The translations under genes were made by a program, and so were the position numbers. A stretch of DNA of 64,000 bases from positions 26,325,147 through 26,389,146 of the forward strand of contig NC_080057.1 of assembly GCF_026212465.1 (NCBI RefSeq). The letters run 5' to 3'. The stretch is from Amaranthus tricolor (Eukaryota > Streptophyta > Magnoliopsida > Caryophyllales > Amaranthaceae). Under the pieces are notes generated by a model. It was not told the DNA's origin. It saw only the letters and a list, made by a program, of their open reading frames with translations, and ran no database searches. This document shows positions 51,461 to 64,000 of the stretch, in pieces. Within the stretch, counting starts at the first letter, position 1. Every line of letters starts with the position of its first letter.

Positions 51461-52063
51461 TTAATGACGGCGTCTTAGCTTTGAAGGAGGAGCAATGGGG
51501 CCGGCAGTGGATCGAAAATCCCGAACAACGACGTCGTTTGGACACAAATGAAACGGCAACGTTTGACGTGATCCGTTGAGAGCATTGTTGAACTTGAAGC
51601 AAACATCACATTGTGGTCGTCTATGAACATCATCATCAGTACTACTAATACTTCTTCCATTAGCAGAAGAAGAAGAAGCATCATCACTAAAACCCCATAA
51701 ACCACCAAAATAAGCGTACATATTATTCAAATAATCATAGTAAACATTTATTGAATTCAAACTCAAAGAATAATTCTCCCTTTCTGATCTCTCTTCCACC
51801 ATTTTCATATAATCAGAATTCTTTCTACGAAGCACCAAATTTGGAATAACTTCACCAGTAGAATCATTTTTTATCGACCAGAAAGCGAATTTATTGATCG
51901 GGATTGTGATTTGACGACGATTATTTTGATTGCGTTCCGGATCAATTGTGATTGCATGAGGTAATTTATCAAAATTAGGGTTCATTTGGATTGTACCCCA
52001 ATCTGATTTTATTACGCCATTGAAGGATTTCACTCGAAAAAGACCAGGGAAATCGATCGCCAT
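51461..52063 (-). CDS. Gene B5
   Basis: Fifth intact B copy, with the same predicted protein as B1-B4. Its upstream region is more diverged than in the other units, so the unchanged coding frame is notable. Confidence 0.72.
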   Translation of the reverse strand: MAIDFPGLFRVKSFNGVIKSDWGTIQMNPNFDKLPHAITIDPERNQNNRRQITIPINKFAFWSIKNDSTGEVIPNLVLRRKNSDYMKMVEERSERENYSLSLNSINVYYDYLNNMYAYFGGLWGFSDDASSSSANGRSISSTDDDVHRRPQCDVCFKFNNALNGSRQTLPFHLCPNDVVVRDFRSTAGPIAPPSKLRRRH

Positions 52064-52476
52064 TAATTAGAGCTAAGCAAGTATTCTTAATTCAAAATCC
52101 AAACGGGAATTAAGAAGGGTTTTATTTTAGGGATTAGCCAATTATTGTAGGCTGTAGCCGCCTTTATAGACTATTTTTAGAAAAAAATAAGGGAGTATGA
52201 GTATTTTTCGGAAAATATTTGATTAGATTATTTTAGGAAGTTAGGCATGGAATTAATTATTCCTATTTAGAGTAATTTCATTTTGAATACTGAAAAACTA
52301 AAATGGGATAATTAATAAAGTAAATAATTAAAATCTTATTTTTTTTAATTAATTAATTTATTTAAAAATTTATCATCAAATTGTATTTTGATTAAAATGG
52401 GACAAGAAATACACGTTTCGACGATCTAGCCATCTAGCCTGCTATAGTAGATAATTCAACAAAAACTTTTATGATT

Positions 52477-52704
52477 ATTTGCCTTGAGTAAACTTGGGTA
52501 CCCGATAACTTGCTATAGTAAATAACTCACCTAGAAAACGAAACTGAAAATTAATGTAAAACTAGAAAAAAAAAATAAAAAATAAGATAAAATCTTTTTT
52601 CAACATTTCTTAAATATTTTTTTCGACATTTTTTTTAATTTATTTTTTTAAAATAAAACTTGCTATAGCAAGTCATAAGGTTAACGGGTTTACTTTAGAA
52701 AAAT
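52477..52704. mobile_element. Inverted-repeat element, unit 5
   Basis: Most diverged copy, with a small internal deletion (AAGATAAAATC for AAGATAAAAAAATCATAATC). Confidence 0.45.
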
Positions 52705-53009
52705 ACTCTTCGAACTTGGAATTACTCAATGTTAATCAATATGTCTAACTATTATAAGAAAATCATAAAAAAAATTGAATTATTTTAGATAATTTCAGCT
52801 ACTCTTGTAGAAGATCGTCTATCTGTGAACAAGTACTAAGTAATTTAGCACATATAAGTTTAGAAAATTAGCAACTTAACTAATATTTAGTGGTATCCAA
52901 ACAATTTTAGAGCTTTTAATATTACAGCAACAAACCTACAACTATTTACTAGTATCATAATAGCAACGTTTACCCAACAATATTTACAAAACTAATCAAA
53001 TCGTTAATA

Positions 53010-53160
53010 TCTAACGACTACCATTATAAAAGTGTGCAAAACAAATTTAACAATATTTTTTTATACATTAGTAAATAGTAATTACTTACGTTAAAACTTT
53101 ATTTAATTAAAAAAAATCTAAAATGGGAAAAAGCAATAATATGGAGGTAGTATATAACAG
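53010..53160. other. Ancestral C 3'-flank segment kept only in unit 5
   Basis: About 120 bp (TCTAACGACTACCATTATAA to GGAGGTAGTATA) are the reverse complement of the A 3' flank near 18865-19005. Units 1-4 lack them, joining CGTTAATA directly to TAACAGTAAG (for example at 10807). Confidence 0.75.
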
Positions 53161-53215
53161 TAAGAATACTAGATAATATCCGTGCGATGTGTGTCTTGGA
53201 TTTGTGTTGGTATTA

Positions 53216-53217
<2 letters not shown>

Positions 53218-53305
<88 letters not shown>
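53218..53305. repeat. (AT)n, unit 5 C side
   Basis: 88-bp AT tract after TTAAG. The downstream C gene is deleted. Confidence 0.95.
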
Positions 53306-53308
<3 letters not shown>

Positions 53309-53520
53309 TGTATAGTAGTGACTATACGATACAAGTGTAACAAATAAATTAAACTGATAATATTATAATGACTATGAGATCCAATGAAAAACCAATAAAA
53401 TTGATAAAAACAATTAAAGAATAAATTACATAAAAATAAAACTACAATTTTATTGATAGTAATAGTAATATGCAATTGCATAACCTTTATTTGATCTAAC
53501 CTAAAAAAAATTTTATTGAT

Positions 53521-53870
53521 AGAAAAAAATGAGTATTATTCGGAAATAATATTGTACGTTTTACTAATTTAAATTAAAAAAAGGTTTTGATTACTTTAAT
53601 TTGTGGGCGGTTATTCAATAGAAAAATTAGGATGTAGAAGTAGTTAGGCGGGTGGTTTTTATTAGATTATTTTAGCAAGTCGTTAGGCATTAAATTAATT
53701 CATCCCATTAGAGTAATTGCATTTTAAATAATAAAAAACAAAAATGAGACAAGTAATAAAGTAAATAATAATTAAATTCAAATTTTTAATTATTTTATTT
53801 TAAAATGTATCATCAAAATGCATTTTGATTAAAATACGATTAGAAATAGACTTCTCGAAGAACTGGCCCT
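53521..53870 (-). other. Upstream region of the deleted C copy
   Basis: 53521-53660 matches the C upstream region. 53660-53870 is related to the B upstream region (10018-10235), showing that the B/C duplication included at least several hundred bp of promoter side. The array units lost this second part. Confidence 0.65.
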
Positions 53871-53959
53871 AATAGTTTAGTTGTTAAGCTGAAAATTAAT
53901 TTAAAATGTCAGTGTAATTGAATGTTATAGTAAAAAAAAAATATTGTAATTAATAAGTA

Positions 53960-54238
53960 ATAACCATATTTATCAATATTCACTTTAGCGATGCTTAATT
54001 AAGCGTGGTCTTTATTTGTGTTGGTAAATTTTTAGGCACCCTTGATAAGCATGGTTAGTATTGCTAAGAAGTGTGGCTGGTACCTGGTAGTACCTTGAGC
54101 CACACTTATAGATGTTAGAAACTTTCCTCACTTAATAAGCGTGGCTTCATGATTTCATAGTTCATTGATTTTCTCCATGTTTTCCCGCACAAATAAAAGT
54201 GGCTAATAAAAGTGGCTAATAAACTAATTCTGGCGGTA

Positions 54239-54240
<2 letters not shown>
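53960..54240. mobile_element. Possible CACTA-type subterminal fragment
   Basis: Several copies of a AAGTGTGGCT/AGCCACACTT motif occur in both orientations (AAGTGTGGCTGG, GAGCCACACTTATAG, AAGCGTGGCTTC), plus a 13-bp tandem AATAAAAGTGGCT. Clustered short motifs of this kind are typical of CACTA element ends. No CACTA terminus or coding part is visible. Confidence 0.4.

Positions 54241-54281
<41 letters not shown>
54240..54281. repeat. (TTA)n microsatellite
   Basis: About 14 units. 54282-54494 after it is unique noncoding sequence in which I see no feature. Confidence 0.95.
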
Positions 54282-55086
54282 TGAGGGAATAAATTTTTAT
54301 ATTATCCAATAATCAAAACGAGATACAAGGGAATTTGGATCCTAAGATTTCTGGCTTACCTCCCAATATGCAAGGGTGGCAAGCGAAAAATATCAAAAAA
54401 GTTTATGCTATACAATGAGATCAGTATAAAAACTATACAAATCCCATTCTAAGTCAAACAAGGGAATCAGGACCCTAATATTTTTGCATACTCATAGAAT
54501 TACGTATGGTCTCATACTCTCAGTTAGAGTAAGTACTGTTTATTTAAGATTTTAGTTCGATTCTCTTCAAATCGTCCTTTTTTCTCGACCTACACGGTAA
54601 TCAAATAGTTTGTTTTTTTTTTGGTGTTCAACGTCAATTAAAACGTATAATATTGCGTCTAGGACGATCAATTGGGAAAAAAATCAATATCTAGAAACCC
54701 TAATTCAAGAAATGGACAACTGCAAAAATTAAACAAACAAATATTAATCATCGTCACACATAATTTAACAACGTTCAATCGTTCCTAACGATCGTTTAAA
54801 GTTTGTTTGTGCTGAAATTTGATACATGTTCAATTTATTGGGTATAACTTTTTATAAAAAATCGTATTGATACAACGTTTGCGTCATTAGAAACTAGACT
54901 TCAAGAGCTTTCCAGCGACATATTATATGCCCAATTCCGACAACCAAGCGAGAAATGACGACCACTTAAAATTTGCATGGATTTTTAACATCTATCGACC
55001 GGGTCAAGGTATGGTCGTATAAAACAAGCAACCGAACAACTGTATGGGTACGTAAAACGCAAAGAAATTTTGAAAATCCTCCTTCA

Positions 55087-55299
55087 ATGGCGTCGTCGCC
55101 GTCGTGGAATGAACCTGAAAAAAGATGATATACAAAAACTGATCAAGTGTTTATTAACTTTCTTCTCCAACCTTGTGATAGTAATACCTTTACTAATAAT
55201 TACCCAAACCCAATCTCAATCCCAAACTCGAACCCGATCTCAATCCAAAACCCAAACCCGAACTCAATCCCGTACTCGAACCCGTTCTCCATTAATTAA
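55087..55299 (+). pseudogene. Coding-like Asn/Pro/Ser fragment, right copy
   Basis: Second copy of 4264-4476 with the same TGA at codon 14. The GCG, CCT and ACA codons replace GCC, CCG and ACC, all silent in this frame. Confidence 0.3.
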
Positions 55300-55853
55300 T
55301 TACGGCGTCTTAGCTTTGAAGGAGGAGCAACGGGGCCCGCAGTGGGTCGAAAATCCCTAACAACGACGTCGTTCGAACACAAATGAAACGACATCGTTTG
55401 ACGTGATCCATTGATAGCATTGTTGAACTTGAAGCAAATATCACATTTTGGTCTATGAACATTATCATCAGTACTACTAATACTTCTTCCATTACCAGAA
55501 GAAGATAAAGAAGGAGTAGCATAACTACTACTAAACTGCCTTAAACCTCCATAATTCAAATGATAGTAAATATTTATTGATTTCAAACTCAAAGAATTCT
55601 CTCTTTCTCTCTGTTCCTCGTCCACCATTTTCGTAATATCAGAGTTCTTTCTACAAAACACCAAATTAGGAACAACATCCATTAATTAAATTTTTTATTG
55701 ATCTGAAAAGGAATTTATTGATCGGGATTGTGATTTGATGATGATTATTTTGATTGCCTTCCAGATCAATTGTGATTTCATGAGGTAATGTATCAAAATT
55801 AGGGTTCATTTGGATTGTTCCCCAATCCGATTTTATTACGCCATTGAAGAATT
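55296..55853 (-). pseudogene. Broken family member D2
   Basis: It has the same 5' loss to the copia LTR and the same frameshift region as D1 (about 55666-55682), but lacks D1's TAG. 128 codons are open from MDVVPNLVF to the tail LRRRN, with CDICFKFNNA and FHLC intact. A leftward transcript from the LTR could encode this C-terminal part; this is inference. Confidence 0.8.
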
Positions 55854-56376
55854 TGTTGTGCGACAACGGAAGTAAAGATCGAAAACAATAATGAAAACAA
55901 TAAAGATTCAAACAAACAATGAAGAAAATCACACCGAGAAATTAACCTGGTTCACTATCAATGTGATAGTTACATCTACCGGCACCGAGAATAAACTTTT
56001 CACTATAAACCGGGAGATTACAAGAAGAACAAGAGAAACCACAACAATGGCTCTCCAAGCTTTTTCTCTATTAGTTTTCCTCACTTTGTGTTTTGCATTG
56101 CATCCTATGCTCTAATTCTAATAACATGGGGCCTTTATATAGTATACCTCATAATAAAAAAAAATTAGGGTTAAGAAAATACAAAAAAACCCGTCAAAAA
56201 CTAAGATTAACCAGCCAAAAACATGCCAAAACTAACTTCCCGCGAAAATCGCAGTGCTCTGCGCCCCGCATAAAACTCCGCGGCCCCCGCATAGCTTTCT
56301 GCCTGGCGACCTGCGTTATCCATTTCCCAAATCTTCATCCCATATAATCACTTGTTCGAGTCACTATATTTCAACA
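55854..56376 (-). mobile_element. Ty1/copia LTR, right copy (523 bp)
   Basis: Same ends, length and insertion point as 5031-5553. TATA at about 56134-56143. The site where the gypsy-type LTR inserted in the array is empty here. Confidence 0.85.
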
Positions 56377-56697
56377 ACCTCCACCTTGACGAGAACACGT
56401 AGTCAACCACTACCTCATCATACCATAGTGAAGCAAAACCATTCTCAAGCCAAACCCGATGCAAAGCTCAAGCATAACCCATACATTCCAAAAAGTCTGA
56501 AAACAAGACCCATCCTGATAAGTCTTCAACTAAGACCTATCATATACTCGTTTCCAAGTATAACGACTCATAACGCTCAACTAGCATCACAAGTTCACTC
56601 ATAATGCTCCATATGCATCACGAGTCCACGAGGCAAGCTCCACCTTGAGGTTGTGCACACCTCCACCAGCGAGCTCCCTCACACTGCCCCTAAGGGC

Positions 56698-57405
56698 CTA
56701 TGCTAATGAATCCAGCATAGTAAAGAATCTACTAGGACTGTCAGACCATCCTACCTTCTTTACCTCTATCTTCATGTACGTGCATTGCGAATGAAATCTG
56801 ACCATACTATGCTTTTCCCGAACATCAAGTACTTGATCGCTGAACAAACAGTCATAGTACATAAAATCTAACCAAGGTTGATCACAAAGAACCATCACCG
56901 AGATCATAACACAATCAAACTTAGCGAACACAACCCAAGGTTCAATCGATGTAACAAAGCACTTTACATCATTCCCGTACATAAGAAACACAACAGTTGA
57001 TCCAAGCAAATCGTAGAGAGAACAAATCTCTACCTGCCAGTGCCCCCACCCAGGTTGGGTCACAAACCTGCAAATGACACTTCTGGCATGCGCAAAACAA
57101 GTACACAGCACAGCATACTTCAAACACCGAACCATAACTCTAGGCATGTAGACCGACTTAGCCTCAAAATGAGCTGATCTAATTGAGCTAAGTAACACTA
57201 CCAGTCTATACAACAGTTCTCACACTCTGCTCATAGGTAAAGTCATAGGAAGCCACTGCGCCCGCTCACTATACTCTACTACGTGCTCATAAGTGGGAGG
57301 TCCAAGTGACTCCACAAAAATCGCTACCAACCTTACCAATCTCACAAGGTTCAATGCATAACCTACCACACTTATAGCAATCAAAACAACACTCCCTATA
57401 ACCAA
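56698..57405 (-). pseudogene. Copia pol remnant, right block
   Basis: Uninterrupted by the Pack-MULE and therefore the reference for its empty site. A TGA replaces the Trp codon between MSRV and ELLY (about 57215-57219), leaving frames of 61 and 171 codons. Confidence 0.72.
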
Positions 57406-57478
57406 CCTATTAGACTTCTCGATAACACATATTGTTGGGAAATCAGTGAAAGTTCGTATAATTCAGGGTAATTTTTCC

Positions 57479-57479
<1 letters not shown>

Positions 57480-57570
<91 letters not shown>

Positions 57571-57571
57571 T
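57480..57571. repeat. (ATT)n microsatellite, about 30 units
   Basis: Uninterrupted ATT tract at the copia/A-upstream junction, where array units carry the foldback MITE. Confidence 0.95.
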
Positions 57572-57834
57572 TGCTTTTATATCAAATAGTATTATATAAT
57601 TTCTGATTCAAATAAGTTCACTATTATCCCGTCTAACTTCTTTAAGTAATCACTAATAAATAGAAGTAATCAAAACCTTTTTTAAGTTCCGAATAATATT
57701 TCCGAATAATTCTCCCCTATTTTTTTTCTGAATATAAAATATAAAACTGCCTAACTTCCTACAATTAGCTATTAATTTGGCAAAACCCATCGTAGCTTTT
57801 TGAGTTTGAATTAAAAAAATACTAGCTCTAACTA

Positions 57835-58483
57835 ATGGCTATCAATTCGTCTACTCTTTTTCGAGTGAAATTCTTAAATGGCTTGACAGAATCAGATTGG
57901 GGTATAATTCCAATTGCGATCAACCCTAATTTTTATGAATTACCTCATCAAATTACAATCTATTTGGAACACAATGATCAAAAGCATCATTAAATCGCAA
58001 TCCCAATCAATAAATTCATTTTCTCTTCAATAAGAAATGATTCTACAGGTGAAGTTGTTCCTAATGTAGTATTTCGTAGAAGGTGTTCTGATTATACGGA
58101 AATGGTGAAAGTGGAAGACAGAGATTGGGAAAATTCTATGAGTTTAAATTCAATAAATATTTATTTATGATTTGAATTATGGAGGTCTAAAGAGATTTAG
58201 TCATGATGCTGCTTCTTCTACTTCTAGTAATGAAAGAAGTATTAGTAGTACTGATGATAAAGTTCATCATAGACGACAATGTGATGTATGCTTCAAGTTC
58301 AACAATGCTAGAACAGGATCAGATGAAACGATGTCGTTTCATTTTTGTCCAAACGACGTCGTTGTTTGGGATTTTCGAACATCTGCGGGCCCCATTGCTC
58401 CTCCTTCAAAGCTAAGACGACGCCGTAATGAAGTATACTATAGTTTGTTCATGGATGATTTTATTTTTAGTTTAGCAAAATAA
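57835..58483 (+). pseudogene. Pseudogene A6
   Basis: It has both the shared frameshift and the early TAA (57991-57993) of A1, so A1 and A6 form a separate lineage with the flanking blocks. Confidence 0.85.
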
Positions 58484-58717
58484 TGCCCTTCTTTTGTCAA
58501 TTTAATTTTTTTTAGGTTAGATCAAATAAAGGTTATGCAATTGCATATTACTATTACTATCAAGAAAATTGTAGTTTTATTTTTATGTAATTGATTCTTT
58601 AATTATTTTTATCAATTTTATTGGTTTTTCATTTCATCTCATAGTCATTATAATATTTTCAATCTAATTTATTTGTTACACTTGTATTGTATAGTCACTA
58701 GTATTCACTACTATACA

Positions 58718-59351
<634 letters not shown>

Positions 59352-59410
59352 CTTAATACCAATACAAATCCAAGATACACTTAAAAAAAGTTTATACCAA
59401 TACTTTTAAA

Positions 59411-59820
59411 TCTATAACTATTACTAAAACAAAATACTGCTAATGTCATTGCTTTTCAAAATTGCTTACGTGTCACTTTTTTAATAAAAACTTTTCATCA
59501 AAAATTTAATGATGATGTCATCGTTATAATGATTTTTGTTAATATCTTTGCTTTTATTTCTTTCTAAATATGACTATAATATTATTTATATTTATTGATT
59601 TTTTACTTTTTAGGCCACATCATTTAATATATTAGAAAGTCATAAAAGTATAATTTATTTTAATTTTTTCAAGTTTTTTATATAATATTTATCATTTTTT
59701 TTTATTAAATGAGTATATGATACTTTGAGATTTAAAAGATGAAGCCGTAATTTTTTTTTTGTTTATACCAATATGTCATAAATTTTTTATAAAGTTGTAC
59801 ATCGCACGACCATTATCTAG
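59411..59820 (+). mobile_element. Helitron-like element, unit 6
   Basis: 410 bp, CTAG|T end. The hairpin is altered to GTACATCGCAC. Confidence 0.6.
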
Positions 59821-59970
59821 TATTCTTACTGTTATATACTACCTCCATATTATTACTTTTTCCCATTTTTGATTTTTGTTAATTAAATAAAGTTTTAACG
59901 TAAGTAATTACTATTTACTAATGTATAAAAAAATATTGTTAAATTTGTTTTGCACACTTTTATAATGGTA

Positions 59971-60205
59971 GTCGTAATATTAGTAATATTTCCACGATCA
60001 TTCATTCTTAATTTTTAATTAATTCTTAATATATAAGTTAACCATAGTTAAGTGGAATCTTGTTAATTTGTCTCGAAGCAAAGATTATTAATATCAAAAT
60101 TTTATATTTTTTATTATATATAATTAGAAATATTAAGGATTGAATTAGTGTATTGGGCTACGTGAAAAAACAAATATAATTACAAGTAATTTGAAACGGA
60201 AGAAG
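59971..60205. mobile_element. Stowaway-like MITE, left end deleted, unit 6
   Basis: The spacer before it is missing. The join GGTAGTCG/TAATATTAG lies at a TAGTCG stretch present at both sides in full units (18999 and 19400), so the deletion used short homology. Confidence 0.7.
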
Positions 60206-60419
60206 TAGAATTAGAACATATTATAATGACTATGAGACAAAGATTCAAAAGAAAAACCAATAAAATTGATAAAACAATTAAGGAATTAATTGCATAAAAA
60301 TAAAATTACAATTTTATTGATAGTAATGCTAATATGCAATTGCATAAACTTTATTTGATCTAACCTACAAAAAATTAAATTCACAAAAGAAAGAAATTAT
60401 TTTCCTAAATTAAATTAAA

Positions 60420-62375
<1,956 letters not shown>

Positions 62376-62380
62376 ATATT

Positions 62381-63480
62381 TTAACAATCTCCACCTTGAC
62401 GAGAACACATAGTCAACCACTACCTCATCAAACCATAGTGAAGCAAAACCATTCTCAAGCCAAACACGATGCAAAGCTCAAGCATAAGCCATACATCCCG
62501 ACAAGTCTGAAACAAAACTCATCCCGATAAGTCTTCAACTAAGACCTATCACATACTCGTTTCCAAGTATAACAACTCATAACGCTCAACTAGCATCACA
62601 AGTTCACTCATAATGCTTCATATGCATCACGAGTCCACGAGGCAAGTTCCACCTTGAGGTTGTGCACACCTCCACCAGCGAGCTCCCTCACACCGCCCCT
62701 AAGGGCCTATGCTAATGAATCCAGCATAGTAAAGAATCTACTAGGACTGTCACCCATCCTACCTTCTTTACCTTTATCTTCATGTACGTGCATTCCGAAT
62801 GAAATCTGACCATACCATGGTTTTCCCGAACATCAAGTACTTGATCGCTAAACAAACAATCATAGTACATAAAAGTTAACCAAGGTTGATCACAAAGAAC
62901 CATCACCGAGATCATAACACAATCAAACTCAGCGAACACAACCCAAGGTTTAATAGATGTAACAAAGCACTTAACATCATTCCCGTACATAAGAAACACA
63001 ACAGCTGATCCAAGCAAATAGTAGAGAGAACAAATCTCTACCTGCCAGTGCCCCCACCCAGGTTGGGTCACAAACCTGCAAATGACACTTCTGGCATGCG
63101 CAAAACAAGTACACGGCACAACATGCTTTAAACACCGAACCATAACTCAAGACATGTAGACCGACTTAGTCTCAAAATGAGGTGAAGTAATTGAGCTAGG
63201 TAACACTACCAGTCTGTACAAAAGTTCCCAAACTCTGCTCATAAGTAAAGTCATAGCAAGCCACTGCGCCCGCTCACTATACTCTACTACGTGCTCATAA
63301 GTTGGAGATCCAAGTGACTCCACAAAAATGGCTACCAACCTTACCAATCTCACAAGGTTCAATGCATAACCTAACACACTTATAGCAACCAAAACAACAC
63401 TCCCTATAGCCAACCTATTAGACTTCTCGATAACACATATTGTTGGGAAATCAGTGAAAGTTCGTATTATTCAGGGTAAT
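62381..63480 (-). mobile_element. Copia internal region, unit 6
   Basis: It contains the pol remnant in two open parts (62712-63143 and 63147-63413) separated by one TGA. It keeps TGCTCATAAGTTGGAG like the right flanking block, where units 1-4 have lost CTCATAAGT, so it is the more ancestral form. Confidence 0.75.
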
Positions 63481-63485
63481 TTTTC

Positions 63486-63519
<34 letters not shown>

Positions 63520-63880
63520 GGAAAATTTGCAAAGAAACACCTTATAAAATCAGTTTTTTGTAAAAAAACACCTTTTAAAATTTTTTTGTAAAAAAACACT
63601 TTTTAAGAGACTTTTTATTAAAAAAAACCTTAAATCAGTTTTCGGTGACTTTTGTCAACTTTCAGGCATTGACTATGCCATTTGAGCTCAAAAGTCAATG
63701 CCTGAAAGTTGACAAATGGCATAGTCAACGCCTGAAAGTTGACAAAAGTCAGCAGAAACTGATTTAAGGTGTTTTTTTTAACAAAAAGTCTCTTAAAATG
63801 TGTTTTTTTTACAAAAAAAATTTTAAAAAGTGTTTTTTTTACAAAAAACTGGTTTTATAAGGTGTTTCTTTGCAAATTAC
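63520..63880. mobile_element. Foldback MITE, unit 6
   Basis: 361 bp. Its right arm (TATAAGGTGTTTCTTTGC) is a better complement of the left arm than in units 1-4, so this copy is closest to the original palindrome. Confidence 0.75.
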
Positions 63881-64000
63881 TCTTATTATTATTATTATTA
63901 TTTTGTATCTATATCAAATAGTATTATATAATTTCTGATTCAAATAAGTTCACTATTATACATGTTGAATATTTTAAAAATAGAGATGACTAATACATTA
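63881..64000 (+). promoter_or_regulatory. Start of the A7 upstream region
   Basis: It matches 16439-16560 upstream of A2. The A7 gene itself would lie beyond the window. Confidence 0.6.

Overview
The window is nuclear DNA of a flowering plant, most likely a eudicot. It is very AT-rich and has one ordinary plant gene at the left edge, an NDR1/HIN1-like (NHL) membrane protein. The rest is nested plant transposons: Ty1/copia, a long gypsy-type LTR, Stowaway-like and foldback MITEs, a Helitron-like element and a Pack-MULE-like element. There are no bacterial operons, rRNA, tRNA or CRISPR features. I cannot name the species from sequence alone.

Layout. 1-3610: NHL gene (minus strand) in intergenic DNA with one Stowaway-like MITE. 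3670-7941: left flanking block, holding a broken gene copy (D1) cut by a copia LTR, a degenerate copia pol remnant, and a Pack-MULE-like insertion carrying part of a DUF1685 gene. 7942-53870: tandem array of about 10.7-kb units. Each full unit reads: pseudogene A (plus), long (AT)n tract, Helitron-like element, Stowaway-like MITE, gene B (minus), small inverted-repeat element, second (AT)n, gene C (minus), copia LTR remnant split by a 2.49-kb gypsy-type solo LTR, copia pol remnant, foldback MITE, then the next A. Units start at 7942, 16905, 27563, 38247, 48937 and 57835. The first lacks the Helitron part. The fifth has lost C. The sixth has lost B, C and half of the solo LTR. 54495-58740: a second copy of the left flanking block, offset by about 50.8 kb and without the Pack-MULE. 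The window ends just upstream of a seventh A copy, so the array probably continues.

The genes. A, B, C and D are one single-exon family of about 200 residues that I do not recognise. Visible features are an N-terminal half shared by all copies, a serine-rich linker, and a conserved C-terminal part with a C-x2-C pair, an H-x-C pair and a basic tail. B (five copies) has the same predicted protein in every copy. C (four copies) is open, with one amino-acid change. All six A copies share one frameshift and lie inverted to C; D1 and D2 are broken by the LTR and by frameshift or nonsense changes. The locus is thus an amplified cluster of nine intact genes and eight pseudogene relatives in inverted orientation, spread together with nested transposons. 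A read-through RNA from A into B or C could fold into double-stranded RNA; this is inference.
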